Part shown: piece by piece, positions 61,101-64,000 of the stretch | How positions within the stretch are numbered: position 1 is the first letter of the stretch | Layout: each line of letters opens with the position of its first letter | NCBI RefSeq assembly: GCF_017894365.1 | Contig: NZ_CP059467.1 | Span: 3,906,001 to 3,970,000, forward strand | Reading direction: 5' to 3' | Source: Aromatoleum bremense | Lineage (GTDB): Bacteria > Pseudomonadota > Gammaproteobacteria > Burkholderiales > Rhodocyclaceae | Length of the DNA stretch: 64,000 bases | The notes under the pieces: generated by a model | The model's database searches: none | Seen by the model: only the letters and a program-made list of their open reading frames with translations | What the model was told of the DNA's origin: nothing | Translations under genes and position numbers: made by a program

Positions 61101-61860
61101 GAATCTGCCGGTGCAGCTCGCCGTGTCGCTGCTCAAGAACCGGGCCGGCGAGATCAACCTCAACCTGCCGATCAGCGGTTCGCTCGACGACCCCCAGTTC
61201 AGCATCGGCGGTCTCGTCGTCAAGGCGATTCTGAACCTGATCGGCAAGGCCCTCACTGCACCCTTCGCGTTGCTCGGATCGATGTTCGGTGGCGGGGAAG
61301 AGCTGTCGCAGCTCGATTTCGCGTCCGGGCGCAGCAGCTTCGATGCTGCGGCGCAACGGAAGCTCGAGACGTTGGCGAAGGCGCTGACCGAGCGGCCGGC
61401 GCTGCGGCTCGAAATCACCGGCCAGGCTGATCGCGCCAGCGACACGGCGGGGCTGAAGAAAATGATCCTGTTGCGAATGATGAAAGCGGCGAAGCTCAAG
61501 GAATCGGTCCGGCGCGGTGACGAGGCACCTCCGCTCGAAGACGTCGTCATCGACGCGGAGGAGTATCCGAAATGGCTCGAGCGCGTGTATCGGGACGCGG
61601 ATTTCAAGCGGCCGCGCAACGCGATCGGTCTGCTCAAGAATCTGCCGGAAGCCGAGATGGAAGCGCTGATGCTCGCCAATATCCCGGTCGATGACGAGGC
61701 GCTGCGCCACCTCGCGCAGGAGCGGGCGCAGTCGGTCAAGAATCGCCTGCTCGAAAAAGGCGAGATCGCTGCGAACCGGGTCTTCCTGCTGGCGCCGAAA
61801 GTCGAACCGGCGCAGGACGCGGAGGGCGGCGGGCGCAGCGCGGTTTTCTCGCTGCGCTGA
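58171..61860 (+). CDS. DUF748/AsmA-like large envelope protein
   Basis: A 1229-residue protein with one N-terminal membrane helix (about 24-45) and the rest in the periplasm. The GTG start follows GAGGAT. It has AsmA/DUF748 family segments such as LGRTVTIEKVRINPFALSI and many repeated beta-rich blocks of the kind LRLERPQAHFVRLDSGRNNW. Pro/Ala/Glu-rich spacers lie near 360-380 and 805-835. Near 1050 a segment LDFASGRSSFDAAAQRKLET resembles the peptidoglycan-associated OmpA-type fold. AsmA-like proteins move or organise lipids between the membranes; a similar role is inferred. Confidence 0.88.
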   Translation: MAKARETGGVDDLAAKLKRPTQWIVGIVATIGIVGFLVLPPAVRYFGARLLSDSLGRTVTIEKVRINPFALSITASGFDIAEADGQGSAFSFARLYANLEAESLFRGGPVLRELRLERPQAHFVRLDSGRNNWSDVLDRFAAKPPSEQEEKMGEARFSLNNIRVIDGKLLVEDRPVGLEHELSAINIGVPFLSNLPSKVELFVEPDLSALVNGRPLHVAGQSRPFAKDRETALDIVLDSFDFTPYLAYLPFEAAFRVPEGRLTTRLRLAFSQLPEATPKVALTGSVELADLRLEGAKGEPMLNVPALALSLADVQPLVGKWHFGRLEISQPEVDVVRLADGQINFQQIIPRPDPAVAAEQPADSGATTASPDEAAKDAEAKSPPVFMLDEVKISGATVRFEDRTAAAPFRTELKDLVLEAKNVGSAPDAVAEIALDFVTDAGEKSSHRDRLRLNPFELDGRIVAENFQASRYAPYYAAALPGGEIRDGRLDATVGYKVRFGEKETAIDVLAESVVLRQFELALKSQKQPLVKLPRLALQTVAVSPTQRTVTIGAVESKGASFALVKARNGKLDALALFDEPAGPKGQTGGRSASENANAAASEKPWSLALERLALDDWAVRFEDRTQDAPIVLQAIAIKLKADGLSTAKGTATKFELDARVNKRGRAAVNGTVALDPLKGNLRLDLRSVDLLPLQPYVVEQLNIAISRGTVTTRGTLAFESARDGNVKGRFRGNLGIADFSSIDKNHATDFLRWRSLALAEVDVQTAPLAVSIGEVALTDFYTRLILDETGQLNLREIRQQPEAGPAAGETNPAPESSGGTTSVEVPPPATPPPPISIGKILIKQGNIAFSDRFIRPNYDANLTGMEGQLAGLSSDPATLARLDLQGKVDDTAPVTIGGEFNPFREDRYLDIAASVKDFELIGVSPYSSKYVGYGIEKGKLSADLTYKIEDRKLTATNRLFLDQLTFGNRADSPDAPNLPVQLAVSLLKNRAGEINLNLPISGSLDDPQFSIGGLVVKAILNLIGKALTAPFALLGSMFGGGEELSQLDFASGRSSFDAAAQRKLETLAKALTERPALRLEITGQADRASDTAGLKKMILLRMMKAAKLKESVRRGDEAPPLEDVVIDAEEYPKWLERVYRDADFKRPRNAIGLLKNLPEAEMEALMLANIPVDDEALRHLAQERAQSVKNRLLEKGEIAANRVFLLAPKVEPAQDAEGGGRSAVFSLR

Positions 61861-61888
61861 AGGAATTTTCCGCCCTGGTCCGGATCGC

Positions 61889-61928
61889 GCCGCGCCCGGC
61901 GCCCCGACATCGGCACCCCGGGCGCGGC
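61889..61928. terminator. bidirectional hairpin between convergent genes
   Basis: A perfect 11-base stem GCCGCGCCCGG/CCGGGCGCGGC (61889-61899 with 61918-61928) encloses an 18-base loop. It lies between the DUF748 stop and the metY stop. There is no T-tract, so it may act as a weak terminator for both strands. Confidence 0.45.
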
Positions 61929-61933
61929 GTCCG

Positions 61934-63205
61934 TCAGGCCGCGGCGAGCGCGCCGTCGAGGTCGGCGATCAGGTCGTCGATATGCTCGATGCCGACCGAC
62001 AGCCGGATCATGTCTTCGGAAACGCCGGCCTTCGCCATCTCGTCCGCCGACAGCTGGCGATGCGTCGTCGATGCCGGGTGGCACGCCAGCGTCTTGCAGT
62101 CGCCGATATTGACGAGGCGGGTGACCAGTTTCAGCGCGTCCTGGAAGCGTGCGCCGGCAGCGCTTCCGCCCTGCACGCCGAACGTGAGGATGCCCGACGC
62201 GCGCCCGCCCATGTAGCGCTGCACCAGCCCATGGTCCTCGTGATCCGGCAGGCCGGCGTAGTTCACCCAGCTCACTTTCGGATGGTTCTTCAGGAAGCTC
62301 GCGATCCTGACGCTGTTTTCGCAGATGCGGTCCATCCGCAGCGCGAGCGTCTCGATGCCCTGCAGGATCAGGAACGCATTGAACGGCAAGATCGCCGCGC
62401 CCATGTTGCGCAGCGGCACGACGCGTGCGCGGGCGATGTAGGCGGCGGCGCCGAGCGCTTCGGTATACACGACGCCGTGGTACGAGACGTCCGGCTCGTT
62501 GAGCCGCCTGAACCTCGCCTTGTGTTGCGCCCACGGGAACTTGCCGGAATCGACGATGATGCCGCCGAGCGAGTTGCCGTGCCCGCCGAGATATTTCGTC
62601 AGCGCATGAACGACGATGTCCGCGCCGTGCTCGAACGGGCGGCACAGGTACGGCGACGGGACGGTGTTGTCGACGATCAGCGGCACGCCGTTGCGGTGCG
62701 CGACCTCGGCGAGCTTCTCGAAGTCGGTGATGTTGCCGAGCGGGTTGCCGACCGATTCGCAGAACACCGCTTTCGTGCGTCCGTCGATCAGGCGCTCGAA
62801 CGCTTCCGGGTCGCGGTAATCGGCAAAGCGCACCTCGACGCCGTATTGCGGCAGCGTGTGCGCGAACAGATTGTAGGTGCCGCCGTAGAGCGTGCTCGAC
62901 GTGACGATGTTGTCGCCGGCTTCGGCGATCGTCTGGATCGCCGCCGTGATCGCCGCCATGCCGGATGCCATCGCCAGGCCGGCGATCCCGCCTTCGAGCG
63001 CCGCGACCCGCTTTTCGAGCACGTCCTGGGTCGGGTTCATGATGCGCGTGTAGATGTTGCCTTGCACCTTGAGGTCGAACAGGTCGGCGCCGTGCTGGGT
63101 GTCGTCGAACGCGTACGAGGTGGTCTGGTAGATCGGTACCGCGACCGCCTTGGTGGTCGGGTCGGGACTGTAGCCGCCGTGGACGGCGAGCGTTTCGAGC
63201 TTCAT
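61934..63205 (-). CDS. metY: O-acetylhomoserine aminocarboxypropyltransferase / sulfhydrylase
   Basis: A 423-residue PLP enzyme of the Cys/Met metabolism family. It makes homocysteine from O-acetylhomoserine and sulfide for methionine synthesis. The start MKLETLAVHGGYSPDP is the family N-terminus. Key segments are VPIYQTTSYAFDD, YTRIMNPTQDVLEKRVAALE, DNTVPSPYLCRPFEHGADIV and the cofactor lysine in HALTKYLGGHGN near residue 205. Insertions typical of the longer MetY type (versus MetB/MetZ) are present. No riboswitch is evident in the upstream bases. Confidence 0.92.
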   Translation of the reverse strand: MKLETLAVHGGYSPDPTTKAVAVPIYQTTSYAFDDTQHGADLFDLKVQGNIYTRIMNPTQDVLEKRVAALEGGIAGLAMASGMAAITAAIQTIAEAGDNIVTSSTLYGGTYNLFAHTLPQYGVEVRFADYRDPEAFERLIDGRTKAVFCESVGNPLGNITDFEKLAEVAHRNGVPLIVDNTVPSPYLCRPFEHGADIVVHALTKYLGGHGNSLGGIIVDSGKFPWAQHKARFRRLNEPDVSYHGVVYTEALGAAAYIARARVVPLRNMGAAILPFNAFLILQGIETLALRMDRICENSVRIASFLKNHPKVSWVNYAGLPDHEDHGLVQRYMGGRASGILTFGVQGGSAAGARFQDALKLVTRLVNIGDCKTLACHPASTTHRQLSADEMAKAGVSEDMIRLSVGIEHIDDLIADLDGALAAA

Positions 63206-63470
63206 TCGGGAGTTCCTCGGGGGGATGACCGGAAAAGTATAACCATCGGCGTTTCGAATCCGGAACATCGATTGATGCGCGCATAGGGATCGCGAGGCAC
63301 GGCGGGCGGCTCGCCGCGTTCGCTTCGCCTCGTTGCGGGGAATTCTGAAACTCCTCTTTGTCATAGTTCTTGCATTCCGGATTGCGTATTCCATACTGGG
63401 AATTCAGTCCGCTCCAGAGCCCAGCAAAGGAAAATTCAATCAGGGACCGGAGCTCACCGGGAGAGGGGAG

Positions 63471-63824
63471 ATGGCGACATCAGGACGCATAGCGACATGG
63501 CTGGAACTCGCGGTTGCACCTCAGTGGCGGCAGACCTCATGCAGGATCCGGGTCCATGCGGTCGGCGGCAAGGAGGGGGGGTGTTTCGCGATCTCGATGA
63601 ATGAGCGCTGGTTATGCTCGAGCAGCGGTGGACTCACCGTTTTCTGCGGGCTGGGCACGGCGCGGCGGTTCCTGAAACTCCTCCGGATCGAGAAATTCGA
63701 GCAGGGCGAATCCCCGGACGTATCCGTTCCGTGCGACGGTTCGCGCTACTGCCTGCGCATGGACAACAACAACGGCTTGCGACGCTGTCTGCCGAGTCAG
63801 GAGGTCGGCCGCTACGCCGCCTGA
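63471..63824 (+). CDS. small protein of unknown function
   Basis: A 117-residue protein starting MATSGRIATWLELAVAPQW directly behind a strong GGGAGAGGGGAG ribosome site. It contains six cysteines, with pieces such as CFAISMNERWLCSSS and SRYCLRMDNNNGLRRC. No family is recognised. An in-frame upstream extension from 63333 with a hydrophobic stretch exists but lacks a ribosome site. The 3' end overlaps the convergent PabC-type gene by 13 bases. It is probably expressed, judging by the ribosome site; function unknown. Confidence 0.55.
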   Translation: MATSGRIATWLELAVAPQWRQTSCRIRVHAVGGKEGGCFAISMNERWLCSSSGGLTVFCGLGTARRFLKLLRIEKFEQGESPDVSVPCDGSRYCLRMDNNNGLRRCLPSQEVGRYAA

Positions 63825-64000
63825 TCGGGGATAACGAGGTCGACCCGGACGAGCCCGCGCACGGCGTTCGCGACGTAGATCGCTTCGGCCGCGAGGAGAT
63901 CGCGGCGCGTAAGACGGGCTTCCCGCGAGCGGCCGTCGATCAGCAGCCGGCGCCGATAGACGCCATCGAGCGCGCCGCTCGCCAGAGGCGGCGTCAGCAG
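63812..64000 (-). CDS. aminodeoxychorismate lyase (PabC/PabBC-type), 3' end only
   Basis: Only the last 62 codons lie in the window, read leftward from the edge. They encode LLTPPLASGALDGVYRRRLL, AEAIYVANAVRGLVRVDLV and the end PDQAA. This is the C-terminal class-IV aminotransferase fold of aminodeoxychorismate lyase, often fused to PabB in betaproteobacteria, which makes 4-aminobenzoate for folate. Whether the fusion exists here cannot be seen. Confidence 0.75.
   Translation of the reverse strand: MLTPPLASGALDGVYRRRLLIDGRSREARLTRRDLLAAEAIYVANAVRGLVRVDLVIPDQAA

Noticed and set aside
59023..61710. 895-codon open frame opposite the DUF748 gene
   Set aside because: Antisense shadow; its composition is dominated by Arg, Glu and Leu and no domain is visible.
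63205..63332. Possible methionine-type riboswitch upstream of metY
   Set aside because: The short leader shows no recognisable SAM-riboswitch core or terminator/anti-terminator pair.
1..64000. Search for tRNA, rRNA, CRISPR arrays, prophage and replication origins
   Set aside because: Nothing convincing was seen by eye on either strand; the only mobile element with clear support is the IS3-family copy.

Overview
The window looks like chromosomal DNA of a GC-rich, denitrifying betaproteobacterium, most likely of the Azoarcus/Aromatoleum/Thauera type (Rhodocyclales). This is an inference from the contiguous respiratory nitrate reductase (nar) and nitrous oxide reductase (nos) blocks, the gene families present and the codon bias; no rRNA or tRNA gene is visible to confirm it.

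Layout from left to right. 1-4.9 kb: a partial alpha/beta hydrolase, an EAL-CBS-GGDEF signalling protein and a methyl-accepting chemotaxis protein, all on the minus strand. 5.7-9.6 kb: an Na+/H+ antiporter-like gene and a P-type cation ATPase, apparently one operon. 9.7-16.5 kb: a small J-domain protein, a partner gene cut in two by an IS3-family element, two acidic proteins of unknown function, an HD-GYP protein and an HDOD protein. 16.6-18.3 kb: an alpha-glucan phosphorylase. 18.4-24.9 kb: a tight minus-strand operon of seven genes (thermostable-hemolysin family protein, acyl/aryl AMP-ligase, heme-oxygenase-fold protein, SDR, TPR protein, OmpR-type regulator, sensor kinase). It has a perfect PmrA/QseB-like CTTAAG-N5-CTTAAG box in its promoter, and I regard it as the best candidate for an undescribed system. 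25.0-28.7 kb: a divergent TetR-HlyD-ABC permease-ABC ATPase export operon with its own palindromic operator. 28.8-31.2 kb: a MIP18/DUF59 protein, an NnrS-like membrane protein and a DUF2189 protein.

31.4-41.4 kb is the nitrous oxide block. A lipoprotein cytochrome c behind a perfect FNR-type box faces the minus-strand nosZ, nosR, an unnamed membrane protein, nosD, nosF, nosY, nosL and two small genes. 41.4-54.5 kb is the nitrate block: narK (two genes), narG, narH, narJ, narI, then the NarX-NarL sensor pair and a small membrane protein. A REP-like inverted repeat sits between narG and narH. 54.7-56.7 kb carries a hemerythrin, a DUF2249 protein and a second NnrS-like membrane protein behind an FNR-like box, probably a nitrogen-oxide or redox-stress accessory operon. 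No nitrite or NO reductase genes are in the window, so nitrite-to-N2O reduction would have to be encoded elsewhere.

56.8-64 kb: an HI0933-type flavoprotein, a 1229-residue AsmA/DUF748 envelope protein, an O-acetylhomoserine sulfhydrylase (metY), a small protein of unknown function and the 3' end of an aminodeoxychorismate lyase (PabC-type) gene. Starts were chosen by ribosome binding sites, family N-termini and overlaps. Residue numbers are approximate unless they lie very near a terminus.
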